A stretch of 64,000 nucleotides of DNA, taken from positions 1 to 64,000 of the forward strand of contig DASUHM010000088.1 of the NCBI GenBank assembly GCA_036273515.1. Direction: 5' to 3'. Under the pieces are notes generated by a model. That model saw only the letters and a program-made list of their open reading frames with translations. It did not search any database and was not told the DNA's origin. Positions 27,521 to 37,370 of this stretch are shown piece after piece; the stretch's first letter is position 1, and every line of letters begins with the position of its first letter. The position numbers and the translations under genes were made by a program. Source of the stretch: Gaiellales bacterium (lineage in GTDB: Bacteria; Actinomycetota; Thermoleophilia; Gaiellales; JAICJC01).

Positions 27521-30430
27521 ATGCCCCTCCAACTCGTCCTCGGCGCGGCCAACTGCGGCAAGATCGCGCTCCTGCTCGACCGGTTCTTGGAGGCTGCGGA
27601 CGCCGGCGCCGACCCGTTCCTGATCGTGCCCAACCGGCCGGATGTCGAGGCGGTCGAGCGCGAGCTCGTCAGCCGCCGCGGCGTGCTCGTCGGCGGCCGC
27701 GTCGGCACGTTCGACGACCTGTTCGAGGAGGTGCTGGGCCGCTGCCGCGAGGCCCGCCCGCTCGTCGGCGACGTCCAGCGCCGCCTCCTGCTCGCCGACG
27801 TGGTCTCCGGCACGCCGCTGCAGGCGCTGGCGGCGTCCGCCCGCTTCTCCGGTTTCGAGGACGCCGTCGGCGCGCTCGCCGACGAGCTCTCGGCCGCCAT
27901 GGAGGAGCCGCGCCCGGCCGCCGACTCGGCCCGCGCGCAGGAGCTCTCGGCTCTCGTCGCCGCGTACCGCTCCGCCGTCGACGGGATCGGGATGCACGAC
28001 CGGCCCGGCCGCCGCGCCGTCGCCGCCCGTCTCCTGGAGGGGCGGCTGGGCGCCTGGGACGACCGGCCGGTGCTCGCCTACGGCTTCGAGGACATGACCC
28101 GCGCGCAGGTGCGGGCGCTGCGCGCGCTCGCCGCCCGCTGCCCGGTCACGGTCTCGCTGCCCTACGAGGTCGACCGGCCCGCATACGCGGCGGTGCGGCC
28201 GCTGGTGGACGCGCTCTCGGCCGGCGCCGAGCTCCAGGAGCTGCCGCCCGCTGCCCACCACGACGCCGCCGCCCTCGTGCACCTGGGCGCGACCCTGTTC
28301 TCCGACCGGCCGCCGCCGCCGGCGCCGGACGCGGAGGGCGCGGTGACGCTGCTCGAGGCCTGCGGCCGCCGCGGCGTCGCCGAGCAGGTCGCGGCCGAGG
28401 TGGCCGCGCTCGCCCGCGACGGCCTTGCCCTCGACGAGATCGGCGTGATCGTGCCGTCGGTGAGCACCCACCGCGCAGCCCTCGAGGCGGCCTTCGCCGC
28501 GGTCGGCGTGCCGCTGTCGATGGAGGTGCGCGTGCCGCTCGACCGCACCGCCTTCGGCGTGGCGCTGCTCGGGGCGCTGCGGTTCGCCTGGATGGGCGGC
28601 GAGCGGCCGGAGCTGTTCGCGTTCCTGCGCAGCCCCTTCTCGGGCATCCTGCGCCGCCGCGTCGACTACCTGGAGGGGCGGCTGCGCGGGCGCGGCGTCA
28701 CCGGGCACGACGAGGTGGTCACGGCGGTCGCCGAGCTGTCCGGCTCCGACTCGTACCCGGCGCTCGACCGCCTCGCCGCCGAGCCCGACGCGGTCACCGG
28801 GCTCGACGTGCTCGTGCGCGACATGGTGCGCGCGTCGCGCTCGCTCGGGGCGAAGTTCGTGCCGGAGCACGCGCGTGCCGAGATCCGCGCCGCCCGGGCC
28901 GTGTTCGAGGCCGTCGACGAGATCCGCGCGCTCGGCCGCCCGGTCGGGCGCGAGCAGGTGCTCGAGGCGGTCCAGCGGCTGCGCGTGCGCACGGGCGCCG
29001 AGGCGGAGCCGGGACGGGTGGCGGTGCTCGACCTGCGCCGGGCGCGCACGCGCCGGTTCCAGGTCGCGTTCGTGCTCGGGCTCGAGGAGGGCTCGCTGCC
29101 GGGCAGCGGGGCCGAGCGGCGGGTGCTCGACGCCGCCGCGGCCGCCGAGCTCGGGGTGGAGGGGCCGGACCCGGCCGAGCGCGAGCGCCACCTCTTCACG
29201 ATCGCCTGCACGCGGCCGTGGCGGACGCTCTACCTGGCCCGCCAGGCCGCCACGGACGACGGCCGCCCGCTCGAGCCCTCGCCGTTCTGGGCCGAGGTCG
29301 TGCGCGTGCTCGGCCCGCAGTCGGCCGGGCTGGTTCACCGCCGCGGCCTGGCCGACGTCAGCTGGCCGCTCGCAGCCGCGCCGAGCGACCGTGAGCGGCT
29401 GCGCGCCCTCGCCCGCCGGCTGCGCACCGACCACGACTGGGCGATGGACGTCGGCGCGATGATGGGGTGGGAGCGAAAGCTCCGCCGGGCCGCCGGCGCC
29501 ACCCGGCACCCGACCCAGGTGCGCGACCCTGAGCTGCTCGCCGAGCTGGCCGCGGGCGAGCGCTACTCGGTCACCGAGCTCGAGCGCTACGGCGACTGCT
29601 CCTCGATGTGGTTCGTCGACCGCGTCCTCTCGCCGCGCGAGATCGACTTCGAGCTCGACGCCCGCATGCGCGGCTCGATCGCGCACGCCACCCTGGCCCG
29701 CTTCTTCACCCTGCTCCCCGCCGAGCTCGGCCTCGAGCGGCTGGGCGAGGACGACGTGCCCGCCGCCTATCCGCTCATGCGCCGCTGCCTGGCCGAGGCG
29801 CTGGGCGGCCAGCGCGTGCCCGACTCGGTGGCCGGCAAGGAGCTCGCCCGCGCGCTCGAGCGCGACCTGGACGCATTCCTGCGGGCCGAGGCCGACCTCG
29901 CGCTGCCGCTCGTGCCGCGCCGCTTCGAGGTGCGCTTCGGCGGGCCGATGGCGGCGCCGGGGCTGAAGGACGGCCTGCGCATCGGCGACTTCGCCGTCTC
30001 GGGCCAGATCGACCGCATCGACATGGATCCCGGCATGTCGCCACGCGGACTCGTGTGGGACTACAAGTCCGGCGCGAGCGCGCACTCGGCCGGCGAGATG
30101 GAGCGCGAGGGCCGGCTTCAGATCCCGCTCTACATCATGGCCCTCCGCGACCTGCTCGGGGTCGAGCCGCTCGGCGGCATGTACCGCGCCCTGGCCGGCA
30201 AGCGGGCCGCGCGCGGCCTCGTCCTGGCGGGGGAGATCGACGCCGACGGGATCGCCTCTCGCGACAAGCTCGCCGCCGACGACTTCTGGGCCCAGGTGCA
30301 GCGGGCCGCGGAGGTGGCCGAGGCGGCGGTGGCCGGCATGCGGGCCGGGCGCGTCCGCCACGACCCGCGCACCGGCGAGTGCCCGGGCTGGTGCCAGCTG
30401 CACACGATCTGCCGGGTGCCGCGGCCGTGA
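27521..30430 (+). CDS. addB: AddB-like ATP-dependent nuclease subunit
   Basis: A 969-residue partner of the helicase-nuclease that resects double-strand breaks. The N-terminus has a Walker-A-like GAANCGKIALLL. Middle motifs are weak, as in AddB proteins that have lost helicase activity (GVIVPSVSTHRAALE; FVLGLEEGSLPG; FTIACTRPWRTLYLAR). The C-terminus is a RecB-type nuclease: GQIDRIDMDP, WDYKSGAS, and an iron-sulfur cysteine set with Cys in RYGDCSSMWF near 693 and CPGWCQLHTIC at the end (C-x3-C-x5-C). Stop overlaps addA by 4 bases. Confidence 0.88.
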   Translation: MPLQLVLGAANCGKIALLLDRFLEAADAGADPFLIVPNRPDVEAVERELVSRRGVLVGGRVGTFDDLFEEVLGRCREARPLVGDVQRRLLLADVVSGTPLQALAASARFSGFEDAVGALADELSAAMEEPRPAADSARAQELSALVAAYRSAVDGIGMHDRPGRRAVAARLLEGRLGAWDDRPVLAYGFEDMTRAQVRALRALAARCPVTVSLPYEVDRPAYAAVRPLVDALSAGAELQELPPAAHHDAAALVHLGATLFSDRPPPPAPDAEGAVTLLEACGRRGVAEQVAAEVAALARDGLALDEIGVIVPSVSTHRAALEAAFAAVGVPLSMEVRVPLDRTAFGVALLGALRFAWMGGERPELFAFLRSPFSGILRRRVDYLEGRLRGRGVTGHDEVVTAVAELSGSDSYPALDRLAAEPDAVTGLDVLVRDMVRASRSLGAKFVPEHARAEIRAARAVFEAVDEIRALGRPVGREQVLEAVQRLRVRTGAEAEPGRVAVLDLRRARTRRFQVAFVLGLEEGSLPGSGAERRVLDAAAAAELGVEGPDPAERERHLFTIACTRPWRTLYLARQAATDDGRPLEPSPFWAEVVRVLGPQSAGLVHRRGLADVSWPLAAAPSDRERLRALARRLRTDHDWAMDVGAMMGWERKLRRAAGATRHPTQVRDPELLAELAAGERYSVTELERYGDCSSMWFVDRVLSPREIDFELDARMRGSIAHATLARFFTLLPAELGLERLGEDDVPAAYPLMRRCLAEALGGQRVPDSVAGKELARALERDLDAFLRAEADLALPLVPRRFEVRFGGPMAAPGLKDGLRIGDFAVSGQIDRIDMDPGMSPRGLVWDYKSGASAHSAGEMEREGRLQIPLYIMALRDLLGVEPLGGMYRALAGKRAARGLVLAGEIDADGIASRDKLAADDFWAQVQRAAEVAEAAVAGMRAGRVRHDPRTGECPGWCQLHTICRVPRP

Positions 30431-33400
30431 GCGCCGACCGCTGGAACCCGGAGCAGCGCGCCGCCGTCGAGCGGCGCGGCCACGTCTTCGTCGCGGCCGG
30501 CGCGGGCACGGGCAAGACCGCCGTCCTCGTCGAGCGGGTGCTGGCCCAGGTGCTCGGCGGCACGCCGATCGACCGCCTGCTCGCGATCACCTTCACCGAC
30601 CGGGCCGCCTCGGAGCTGCGCCGGCGGGTGCGCGAGGGGCTCGAGCTGGCGGGCGAGATGGAGAGGGCGCGTGCGATCGACTCCGCCTGGATCTCGACCA
30701 TCCACCGCTTCTGCCTGCGCGTCCTGCGCGCGAACGCGTTCGAGGCCGGCCTCGACCCGCGCTTCTCGGTCGCCGACGAGATCGGCGCCCGGCTGCTGCG
30801 CTCGGAGGCGTTCGACATCGCGCTCGAACGGTTCCTGGCCGAGGCGCCGGCCGACGACGACGGCCGCCGCCTCGACCTGCTCGCCGCCTACGGCCGCCGC
30901 CGGCTGCGCGAGACGATCTCGGAGGTGCACGAGCAGCTGCGAAGCGCCGGCCGGCCGCTCGAGCTGCGACCGCACCGCCTCCCCGACCTGGCCGGTTCCG
31001 CCGAGGTGGCCCGGCGCGCCGCCTCTGCCGTCGCCAACGAGCGTGCCTCCGCCCTCGCCGAGACCCTGGCGGGGCCGCTCGATCCGGCCGTCATGGCCGA
31101 CCTCTCCGCCTACCGGCTCCCCGGCACGACCGCCTACAAGGAGGCGAACGACGCCCGCAAGGCGGTCGAGCAGGAGGCGCGCGACACCGCCGCCGTCGCC
31201 GACCTCGGCCTGCTGCAGGTGCTGCTGCGGCTGCTGGACGCCGCCTACGCCGAGCGCAAGGACGCCCGCAGCCTGCTCGACTTCACCGACCTCGAGCTGC
31301 GCACGCGGGCCCTGCTGCTGGCCCGCCCCGACATGGCCGAGGCCTACCGCGAGCGGTTCGCGTGCGTGCTCGTCGACGAGTTCCAGGACACGAACCGGCT
31401 CCAGTGCGAGCTGATCGACCTCGTGGCCGGCGGCGAGCTCTTCCTGGTCGGCGACGAGTTCCAGAGCATCTACCGCTTCCGTCACGCCGACGTGTCGGTC
31501 TACCGCGAGCGACAGCGGCAGGCGGGCGAGGGCGCGATCGCCCTGCGCCGCAACTACCGCTCCCGCCCGCATGTGCTGGACGCGGTGAACGAGGCGTACG
31601 CGCGCGAGTTCCCCGACCGCTACCACCCGCTGCTCGCCGAGGGCGTCTTCGACGGCCCGGCTCCGGCCGTTGGGCGGGTCGACCTGCTCCTGACCGACAA
31701 GGTCGGGTTCCGCACCGCCGGGCACAGCTGGCGCGAGGCCGAGGCCCGCGTCCTGGCCGGCCGGATCGCCGAGCTCGTCGACTCCGGCGAGTGCCGGCCC
31801 GGCCAGATCGTGCTCCTCTTCGAGGCGGGCACGGACGCCGCCCGCTACGAGTCGGCCCTGCGCGAGCGCAACCTGGCGACGGTGCGGGCCACGGGCCGCG
31901 GCTACTACGCCCAGCAGCAGGTCTCCGACGTCCTCAACTACCTGCGCCTGATCCGCAACCGCTACGACGACTACGCGCTGCTGACGGTGCTGGCCTCGCC
32001 GCTCGTGGGCATGTCGAACGACGGCCTCTGGCACGTGCGCCGCGCAGCGCTCAAGCGGCCGATCTTCACCGCGCTCGAGCGCGACGAGCCGCCGCCCGGC
32101 CTGGACGCCGACGAGCGCCGGCTCGCGCTCGCCTTCGGGCAGCGGTTCGCGCGGCTCGTGCGGGCCTCGTCGGAGGTCTCGCTCGAGCGCCTCTGCGACC
32201 TGATCGTGGCCGAGCACGACTATGACCTGGCCTGCCTGGCGATGCCCGACGGCGACCGCCGCATCGCCAACCTGCGCAAGCTGGGCCGGCTGGCGGCCGA
32301 GTTCGAGGCGGTGCGCGGGCCCGACCTCGAGGGCTTCGTGAACTTCTGTGACGAGCAGGCCGCCCTGCAGGTGCGCGAGGGCGAGGCGGCAACCGCCGAG
32401 GAGGGCCGTGACGCGATCGTGCTGATGACCGTGCACTCCGCCAAGGGCCTCGAGTTCGACGTCGTCGCGCTGGCCGACTCCGGCCGCGAGCGGGCAGCGC
32501 GGGCGACGCGCGACATCCTGGTCGCCGCTGACGGGTCGATCGCGCTGCGCGCCGCCGATCCCGCCACGGCGCTGCTCGGCCCGGCGCTCGGCTACCAGGA
32601 GGTGGCCGCCGCCGAGCGGGCCGCCGAGAGCGAGGAGGCGCGCCGGCTGCAGTACGTGGCCATGACGCGGGCCCGCCACCACCTGATCGTGAGCGGTGCC
32701 TTCGAGCCGGGCGAGGAGACGGCCATCTCCCACCTCTGCGGCGTGCTCGGCGTCGATCTCGACTCCGACGAGAAGGTGGATGTGGGCGCGGCCCGGCTGC
32801 GCGTGCGGGTGGAGCGCCCGGACGACGGCGGCGAGATCTCCACCAACGGGGCGGTCGACATCCCGGCGCCGGAGCCGGCGGCGAGCCCGGTGGGCGAGCA
32901 GCTGGCGCTGTTCGGCGAGGGCGGCCGCACCGTCGAGGCGCAGCCGGCGCTGGCGCCGATCCCGGCGGCGGCGCCGGTGCCGCTGCGGCGGCTGAGCTAC
33001 AGCGCGCTCTCGCTCTACCGCCGGTGCGGCTACCGCTACTTCGCCCAGCGCGTCCTCGGCCTCCCCGAGCCGGAGCGGGAGGCGGTCGAGGGCGGTGGCC
33101 TCGACGCGCTCGAGATGGGCGATGCCGTCCACCTCGAGCTGGAGCGGGCGGACGGGCGCTGGCGCGACCGCTACCCGCACGCGACGCCGGGGGACGAGGA
33201 GCGGATCGGGGTCTTCGTCTCCTCCTGGGCGGCCTCGCCGCTGCGCGGCCGGGTGGGCGAGCTGACCGACGCGCGGAACGAGGTCGCCTTCGCGTTCGAG
33301 GTCGACGGCGTGCTGCTGCGCGGCCGCTTCGACCTCTTCGGCCACCTGGGCGACGGCACCGTCCTGATCGTGGACTTCAAGACGAACCGGCTGGGAGAGC

Positions 33401-33699
33401 GCACCGCCCAGGACGTGATGGACGGCGCCTACGCCGAGCAGGTGAAGACCTACGCGCTGGCGGCGCTGCGCTCGGGCGCGCCCGCCGCCGAGATCGCCTA
33501 CGCCTTCCTGGAGGACGCCGAGGCGGTCGCGGTGCGGCGCTTCGAGGCGGTCGACGTCCCCGAGCTCGAGGCGGAGCTGCGTTCGTCGATCGACGCGATC
33601 CGGGCCGGGCGGTTCCCCGCCCGGCCGGGCCCGCACTGCCGGGAGTGCCCGGCGCTCGACCTGCTCTGCGCCGGCCCCGGCCTGGAGTGGGAGGGGTGA
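30427..33699 (+). CDS. addA: AddA-like UvrD-family helicase-nuclease
   Basis: A 1090-residue helicase for double-strand-break repair. Motif I VAAGAGTGKTAVLVERV near 20-36; Ia LLAITFTDRAASELRRRV; II LVDEFQDTN near 315; III VGDEFQSIYRFR; IV ALRRNYRSRPHV; V MTVHSAKGLEFDVVAL near 668; VI YVAMTRARHHL near 746. A C-terminal RecB nuclease follows (LRGRFDLFG, IVDFKTNR near 981). Unusual for AddA, cysteines in RRCGYRYFAQ and CRECPALDLLC also fit a 4Fe-4S nuclease cassette. GTG start overlaps the addB stop; the stop overlaps nth. Confidence 0.93.
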   Translation: MSADRWNPEQRAAVERRGHVFVAAGAGTGKTAVLVERVLAQVLGGTPIDRLLAITFTDRAASELRRRVREGLELAGEMERARAIDSAWISTIHRFCLRVLRANAFEAGLDPRFSVADEIGARLLRSEAFDIALERFLAEAPADDDGRRLDLLAAYGRRRLRETISEVHEQLRSAGRPLELRPHRLPDLAGSAEVARRAASAVANERASALAETLAGPLDPAVMADLSAYRLPGTTAYKEANDARKAVEQEARDTAAVADLGLLQVLLRLLDAAYAERKDARSLLDFTDLELRTRALLLARPDMAEAYRERFACVLVDEFQDTNRLQCELIDLVAGGELFLVGDEFQSIYRFRHADVSVYRERQRQAGEGAIALRRNYRSRPHVLDAVNEAYAREFPDRYHPLLAEGVFDGPAPAVGRVDLLLTDKVGFRTAGHSWREAEARVLAGRIAELVDSGECRPGQIVLLFEAGTDAARYESALRERNLATVRATGRGYYAQQQVSDVLNYLRLIRNRYDDYALLTVLASPLVGMSNDGLWHVRRAALKRPIFTALERDEPPPGLDADERRLALAFGQRFARLVRASSEVSLERLCDLIVAEHDYDLACLAMPDGDRRIANLRKLGRLAAEFEAVRGPDLEGFVNFCDEQAALQVREGEAATAEEGRDAIVLMTVHSAKGLEFDVVALADSGRERAARATRDILVAADGSIALRAADPATALLGPALGYQEVAAAERAAESEEARRLQYVAMTRARHHLIVSGAFEPGEETAISHLCGVLGVDLDSDEKVDVGAARLRVRVERPDDGGEISTNGAVDIPAPEPAASPVGEQLALFGEGGRTVEAQPALAPIPAAAPVPLRRLSYSALSLYRRCGYRYFAQRVLGLPEPEREAVEGGGLDALEMGDAVHLELERADGRWRDRYPHATPGDEERIGVFVSSWAASPLRGRVGELTDARNEVAFAFEVDGVLLRGRFDLFGHLGDGTVLIVDFKTNRLGERTAQDVMDGAYAEQVKTYALAALRSGAPAAEIAYAFLEDAEAVAVRRFEAVDVPELEAELRSSIDAIRAGRFPARPGPHCRECPALDLLCAGPGLEWEG

Positions 33700-34394
33700 A
33701 CGCCGAGCGCCGCCGCAGGGCGGCCGAGATCCTCGACCGGCTGGCGGCGGAGCATCCGGACGCGTCGATCGCGCTGCACTGGTCGACGCCGCTCGAGCTG
33801 CTCGTGGCGACGATCCTCTCGGCCCAGTCGACGGACGTCGGCGTGAACAAGGTGACCGACACGCTCTTCCGCCGCTTCCGCACGCCGGAGGACTACCTGG
33901 CGGTGCCGGTCGGCGACCTGGAGATGCTCATCAAGCCGACCGGGTTCTTCCGCCAGAAGTCCGCCGCCATCCGCGGCTGCTGCGCGGCGATCCTCGAGCG
34001 CCACGGCGGCGAGGTGCCGCGCACGACGGCCGAGCTCGTGAAGCTCCCCGGCGTGGGCCGAAAGACCGCCGCGGTGGTGGCCTCGAACGCGTTCGGCGCG
34101 ACCGAGGGGATCGCCGTCGACACGCACGTGCGGCGGGTGTCGAAGCGGCTCGGGCTGACCCGCCACAGCGACCCGGACAAGATCGAGCGGGTGCTGATGC
34201 AGCTCTACCCGCGCACGCGCTGGCTGCAGGTCTCCGACGTCCTGATCTTCCACGGCCGCCGCATCTGCCACGCCCGCGCCCCCCGCTGCGAGGAGTGCGC
34301 CGTGACCGACCTGTGCCCGTCCGCCTTCCGCGTCGGCCTCAAGCGGGGTCAGACCCCGAAGCGGCGACGTGGCACATCCGGCACGGTTTCGTGA
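33696..34394 (+). CDS. nth: Endonuclease III with repeat-derived tail
   Basis: Base-excision repair glycosylase/AP lyase for oxidised pyrimidines. Motifs: ILSAQSTDVGVNKVT, the helix-hairpin-helix LPGVGRKTAAVVASNA with the catalytic Lys, the catalytic Asp in AVDTHVRRVSKRLGL, and the 4Fe-4S cluster CHARAPRCEECAVTDLC (C-x6-C-x2-C-x5-C). GTG start overlaps addA, so two DNA-repair systems share an operon. The last 17 or so residues (RGQTPKRRRGTSGTVS) come from a GGGGTCAGACCCC repeat, beyond the normal family end. Confidence 0.95.
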   Translation: MNAERRRRAAEILDRLAAEHPDASIALHWSTPLELLVATILSAQSTDVGVNKVTDTLFRRFRTPEDYLAVPVGDLEMLIKPTGFFRQKSAAIRGCCAAILERHGGEVPRTTAELVKLPGVGRKTAAVVASNAFGATEGIAVDTHVRRVSKRLGLTRHSDPDKIERVLMQLYPRTRWLQVSDVLIFHGRRICHARAPRCEECAVTDLCPSAFRVGLKRGQTPKRRRGTSGTVS

Positions 34395-34400
34395 CACGCC
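34345..34400. repeat. GGGGTCAGACCCC element, copy 4 (half)
   Basis: The left palindrome is at 34345-34357, followed by CGAAG and a core GTGGCACATCCGGCACGGTTTCGTGACAC similar to the other copies in outline. The right palindrome is missing. The nth reading frame passes through it and stops at the TGA in GTGAC. Confidence 0.75.
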
Positions 34401-34441
34401 GGGCGTAGACCCGTGACGGGCCGGCGGCGGATCATGCCCGC

Positions 34442-34735
34442 ATGCCCCGAATCGAGCTCGAGCTCTACGCAGACCGCCTCGCCCGGCACGCCGAGCGCCT
34501 CCGCGACGACGTCGACGGCGCCCGGCTGCGCCTGGTCTGGGAGGAGCTCGAGGGTCGTGTGCGCGCCGAGCTCGGCGCGCGCGACGCGGCCGTGCTCGAG
34601 GCGCTCGGGGTGCTCGTGGCGGTCGATGCCGCCGGCGAGAGGCGGCTGCTCGAGCGCAGGCTGCGTCAGCTGCAGGCGCTCGAGCGGCTGCAGTCGCTCG
34701 TCGAGCGGGAGCTCAGCGAGATGCGATCAGGATGA
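34442..34735 (+). CDS. Small helical hypothetical protein
   Basis: Ninety-seven residues, almost wholly charged amphipathic helix (RLARHAERLRDDVDGARLRL; RRLRQLQALERLQSLVEREL), probably a coiled coil. A GATCAT hexamer lies 6 bases before the ATG and may be a weak leaderless -10. It overlaps the convergent PAS gene by 9 bases. No family recognised. Confidence 0.65.
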   Translation: MPRIELELYADRLARHAERLRDDVDGARLRLVWEELEGRVRAELGARDAAVLEALGVLVAVDAAGERRLLERRLRQLQALERLQSLVERELSEMRSG

Positions 34736-35206
34736 CGGCGCGTGCTCCGGGTGCCCGTTCATCTCCGGCGCGAGCGAGGCCATCAGGCCGCCGTCCTCGT
34801 CGTAGGCCGGGAACAGGTCGATGCGGATCCGTTTCTCACGGCCGGAGTGGTGGCGCAGCGTCACGTGCTGGTCGAGCTTGCGGACGCCCCATTCGAGGAC
34901 GACCGGGATCGGGTCCGACCCGTTCTCGAAGCCCGAGAACCCGAACGCGTCGCCGAGGGGCTTGCCCATCACCTCCCGCTCGGAGTAGCCGGTCAGCTCG
35001 AACACGCCCCGCCCGCACGAGAGCACACGGCCCTCCTGGTCGCACGTGACCATGCCGGCCCCGGCAGGGGGGAAGAAGTCCTCGAGGAGCTCGAACAGAT
35101 ATCCGAACCCGCACTTCTCGCAACCGACGGGCTGGTGGGTGAGACCGGCCTTGCCGTCGTCGTCGAGCGCGCGGGTCGTGCAATTAGGGCAGATGAAAAA
35201 TCGCAT
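34727..35206 (-). CDS. Zinc-ribbon PAS-domain protein
   Basis: A 159-residue soluble sensor-like protein. The N-terminus MRFFICPNCTTRALDDD plus GCEKCGFGY gives a CxxC...CxxC zinc ribbon; a PAS domain follows from about 50 (GMVTCDQEGRVLSCGRGVFELTGYSEREVMG ... VTLRHHSGREKRIRIDLFPAYDEDG). There is no output domain, so it probably acts through a partner. The start at ATG 35206 is preferred because TACACT is 8 bases upstream; a longer frame has no support. Confidence 0.8.
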   Translation of the reverse strand: MRFFICPNCTTRALDDDGKAGLTHQPVGCEKCGFGYLFELLEDFFPPAGAGMVTCDQEGRVLSCGRGVFELTGYSEREVMGKPLGDAFGFSGFENGSDPIPVVLEWGVRKLDQHVTLRHHSGREKRIRIDLFPAYDEDGGLMASLAPEMNGHPEHAPSS

Positions 35207-35248
35207 ACGGGTGAAGTGTATGGAACCGTCGGCGTGCAACCATGTGGC

Positions 35249-35782
35249 ATGCAATCCCATGCCAACCGCCCCCGCACCCTGGCCGGACGGACGCCGGCGG
35301 AGCTCGAGGGGCTGTTCGCCCGCGGCGTGCCGCCGGAGCCGCCGCTCGACGGCCGCTACGAGGGCGCTCTGCTCCACATGACGCTCGGCCCGGGCGCCGA
35401 CCGCGCCTTTCAGAGCCTCTTCCGGCTGTGGCTGCCGTGGCTCGGCAAGCGCTTCGACGCCGAGGCCGCGAGCGGCGAGAACGTCTTCGACATGACCGCC
35501 TACCGGGCTGGCGAGCGGCTCACACCGGCGGCCTACCGGGCCTGGTGGCCGGAGGACGACTCGAGCTACCGCGCGCTGCGCTTCCGGACGTCGGTGACGA
35601 CCGGCCGGCTCGATCCCGGCGTTGAGGTGCTGCGGATCGACTACGACCTGCCGGAGAACCCGCCGCCGCTGCGCCGCATCGTCGACGAGCTGGTCGCGGT
35701 GCAGGCCGGCGTCTATCTGGGCCAGGCGATCCTGCGCCGGGGGGACGGCGGCAGGCGCCTGGCCTGGTTCACGCTCGAGTAG
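35249..35782 (+). CDS. Conserved-looking hypothetical protein
   Basis: A 177-residue soluble protein: [24 protein letters not shown] at the start, then [32 protein letters not shown] and [23 protein letters not shown], ending LAWFTLE. Mixed alpha/beta with a possible ligand-binding barrel, but no family I can name. The start is the ATG at 35249; evidence for it is weak. Divergent from the PAS gene and overlapping the trxB stop by 14 bases. Confidence 0.65.
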   Translation: MQSHANRPRTLAGRTPAELEGLFARGVPPEPPLDGRYEGALLHMTLGPGADRAFQSLFRLWLPWLGKRFDAEAASGENVFDMTAYRAGERLTPAAYRAWWPEDDSSYRALRFRTSVTTGRLDPGVEVLRIDYDLPENPPPLRRIVDELVAVQAGVYLGQAILRRGDGGRRLAWFTLE

Positions 35783-36734
35783 CGGCCGTCTCGGGCGGGG
35801 CCTCGCTGTGGCCCAGCCAGCGCTCGGCGTCGAGCGCCGCCATGCAGCCCATGCCGGCTGCGGTCACCGCCTGTCGGTAGACGTGGTCGACCACGTCGCC
35901 GGCCGCGAAGACGCCGGGGATGTTCGTCTCGGTCGAGCCCTCGTGGGTGACCAGGTAGCCGGCCTCGTCCATGTCGAGGATGCCGGAGAAGAGCGCCGTC
36001 GTCGGGTCGTGGCCGATCGCGACGAAGAGGCCGTCGGCCTCCATCTCGCGCTCCCCGCCTGTGACGGTGTCGGTCAGCTTGACGCCCTTCACCTGGCCGT
36101 GGTCGGTGCCGAGCACCTCGCTCACGACCGTGTTCGTGACGAAGTCGATGTTGTCCTTGGCCCGCGCCCGGTCGGTCATGATCGGGGAGGCCCGGAACTC
36201 GTCGCGGCGGTGCACCAGGGTCACCCTTGTCGCGAACTTGGCCAGGAAGGTCGCCTCCTCCATGGCCGAGTCGCCGCCGCCGACGACCACGACGTTCTTC
36301 GCCCGGAAGAAGGCGGCGTCGCAGACGGCGCAGTAGCTCACGCCGCGGCCCTGCAGCGAGACCTCGCTCTCGAGGCCGAGCTGACGCGCGGTCGCGCCCG
36401 TCGCGACGATCACCGAGCGGGCCCGGTGCTCCTCGTCGCCGACGTACACGCGCAGCGGCTGCTCGGAGAAGTCGACCCTCGTGACGTCGTCGGCCACGAG
36501 CTCCGCGCCGAAGCGCTCCGCCTGGGCGCGCATCGTCTGCATGAGCTCCGGGCCGAGGATGCCGTCGCGGAAGCCGGGATAGTTCTCGACGTCGGAGGTG
36601 ATCATCAGCTGGCCGCCGTAGGCGAAGCCTTCGAAGACGAGCGGATTCAGGTTCGCGCGTGCGGCGTAGAGCGCCGCCGTGTAGCCGGCGGGCCCGCCGC
36701 CAATGACGATGACCTCGCGGATGTCGTTTGTCAT
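35769..36734 (-). CDS. trxB: Thioredoxin reductase
   Basis: NADPH-dependent flavoenzyme that reduces thioredoxin. A 321-residue protein with the FAD site [20 protein letters not shown], the redox centre YCAVCD near 140-145, the NADPH site [21 protein letters not shown] followed by HRRDEFRAS, and [34 protein letters not shown] at the end. It is the last gene of a three-gene minus-strand set (36910, 36731, 35769) joined by 4-base overlaps. It may power the TlpA/CcdA system elsewhere in the window through thioredoxin. Confidence 0.97.
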   Translation of the reverse strand: MTNDIREVIVIGGGPAGYTAALYAARANLNPLVFEGFAYGGQLMITSDVENYPGFRDGILGPELMQTMRAQAERFGAELVADDVTRVDFSEQPLRVYVGDEEHRARSVIVATGATARQLGLESEVSLQGRGVSYCAVCDAAFFRAKNVVVVGGGDSAMEEATFLAKFATRVTLVHRRDEFRASPIMTDRARAKDNIDFVTNTVVSEVLGTDHGQVKGVKLTDTVTGGEREMEADGLFVAIGHDPTTALFSGILDMDEAGYLVTHEGSTETNIPGVFAAGDVVDHVYRQAVTAAGMGCMAALDAERWLGHSEAPPETAATRA

Positions 36735-36913
36735 GTGGCTCCTTCGGAGTTCCCAGAGCCCTCTTCGGACCCTTCATCTACGTTAACGATGGAGACGCGA
36801 AAAGATTCCTGGCAGCGCTCGCACCAGCGGCTGCCGTCGGCCATACGGTTGCCGAAGAACGAGCCCAGGGGCTCGCCACAGAAGGGGCAGTAGCGAGGCT
36901 CGGGGTCGTTCAT
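36731..36913 (-). CDS. Small zinc-ribbon protein
   Basis: Sixty residues with CPFCGEPLG and CERCQESF, a treble-clef-like CxxC pair, and an acidic Ser-rich tail ([15 protein letters not shown]). Overlaps both neighbours by 4 bases (ATGA). Function unknown; the coupling to thioredoxin reductase is suggestive only. Confidence 0.7.
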   Translation of the reverse strand: MNDPEPRYCPFCGEPLGSFFGNRMADGSRWCERCQESFRVSIVNVDEGSEEGSGNSEGAT

Positions 36914-37314
36914 GACTGCGTCAGCCAGGCGCCGGCGAGGATGGCGGTCAGGGTGAGCAGAAGCATCAGCGCCGAGGCCGCCAGGCGCGCGTTTCGGCCG
37001 CGCACGTAGGCGTGGCCGGCCACCAGGACGATCATCGCGACGAGGATCGCCTCCTTCAGCCCGACGACGCCGGGATGGGCCTTGGCCGAGCTCTCGTGGC
37101 GGGCGAGCGCGATCCCGCTCGCGGCGATCATGAGCAGCGCGGTGCCGCCCACGATCGCGAGGCTGCGGCCGGCTTTGCGCACGATCTCGCGCACCTGCTC
37201 CGGAGGCAGCTGGCGCCGCAGCGCCGGCACGAGCACGAGCAGCGTCACCTGGACGCCCAGCCAGATCGCGGCGCCGGTCACGTGCACGAACCGCACGAGC
37301 GTCCATGTCCACAT
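36910..37314 (-). CDS. CopD-like four-helix membrane protein
   Basis: A 134-residue integral membrane protein with four helices: LVRFVHVTGAAIWLGVQVTLLVLV, SLAIVGGTALLMIAASGIAL, AILVAMIVLVAGHAYV and LMLLLTLTAILAGAWL. FVHVTGAAIWLG and a His in helix 3 recall the CopD/DUF2269 group, some of which bind heme or copper. ATG 37314 starts at MWTWTLVRF; TATATT lies 8 bases upstream. First gene of the trxB operon. Confidence 0.75.
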   Translation of the reverse strand: MWTWTLVRFVHVTGAAIWLGVQVTLLVLVPALRRQLPPEQVREIVRKAGRSLAIVGGTALLMIAASGIALARHESSAKAHPGVVGLKEAILVAMIVLVAGHAYVRGRNARLAASALMLLLTLTAILAGAWLTQS

Positions 37315-37370
37315 GCCCGGCCAATATAGGCGCTGTTCCGGCGTTCGGGCCGTCGCTATCATGCGACAGA

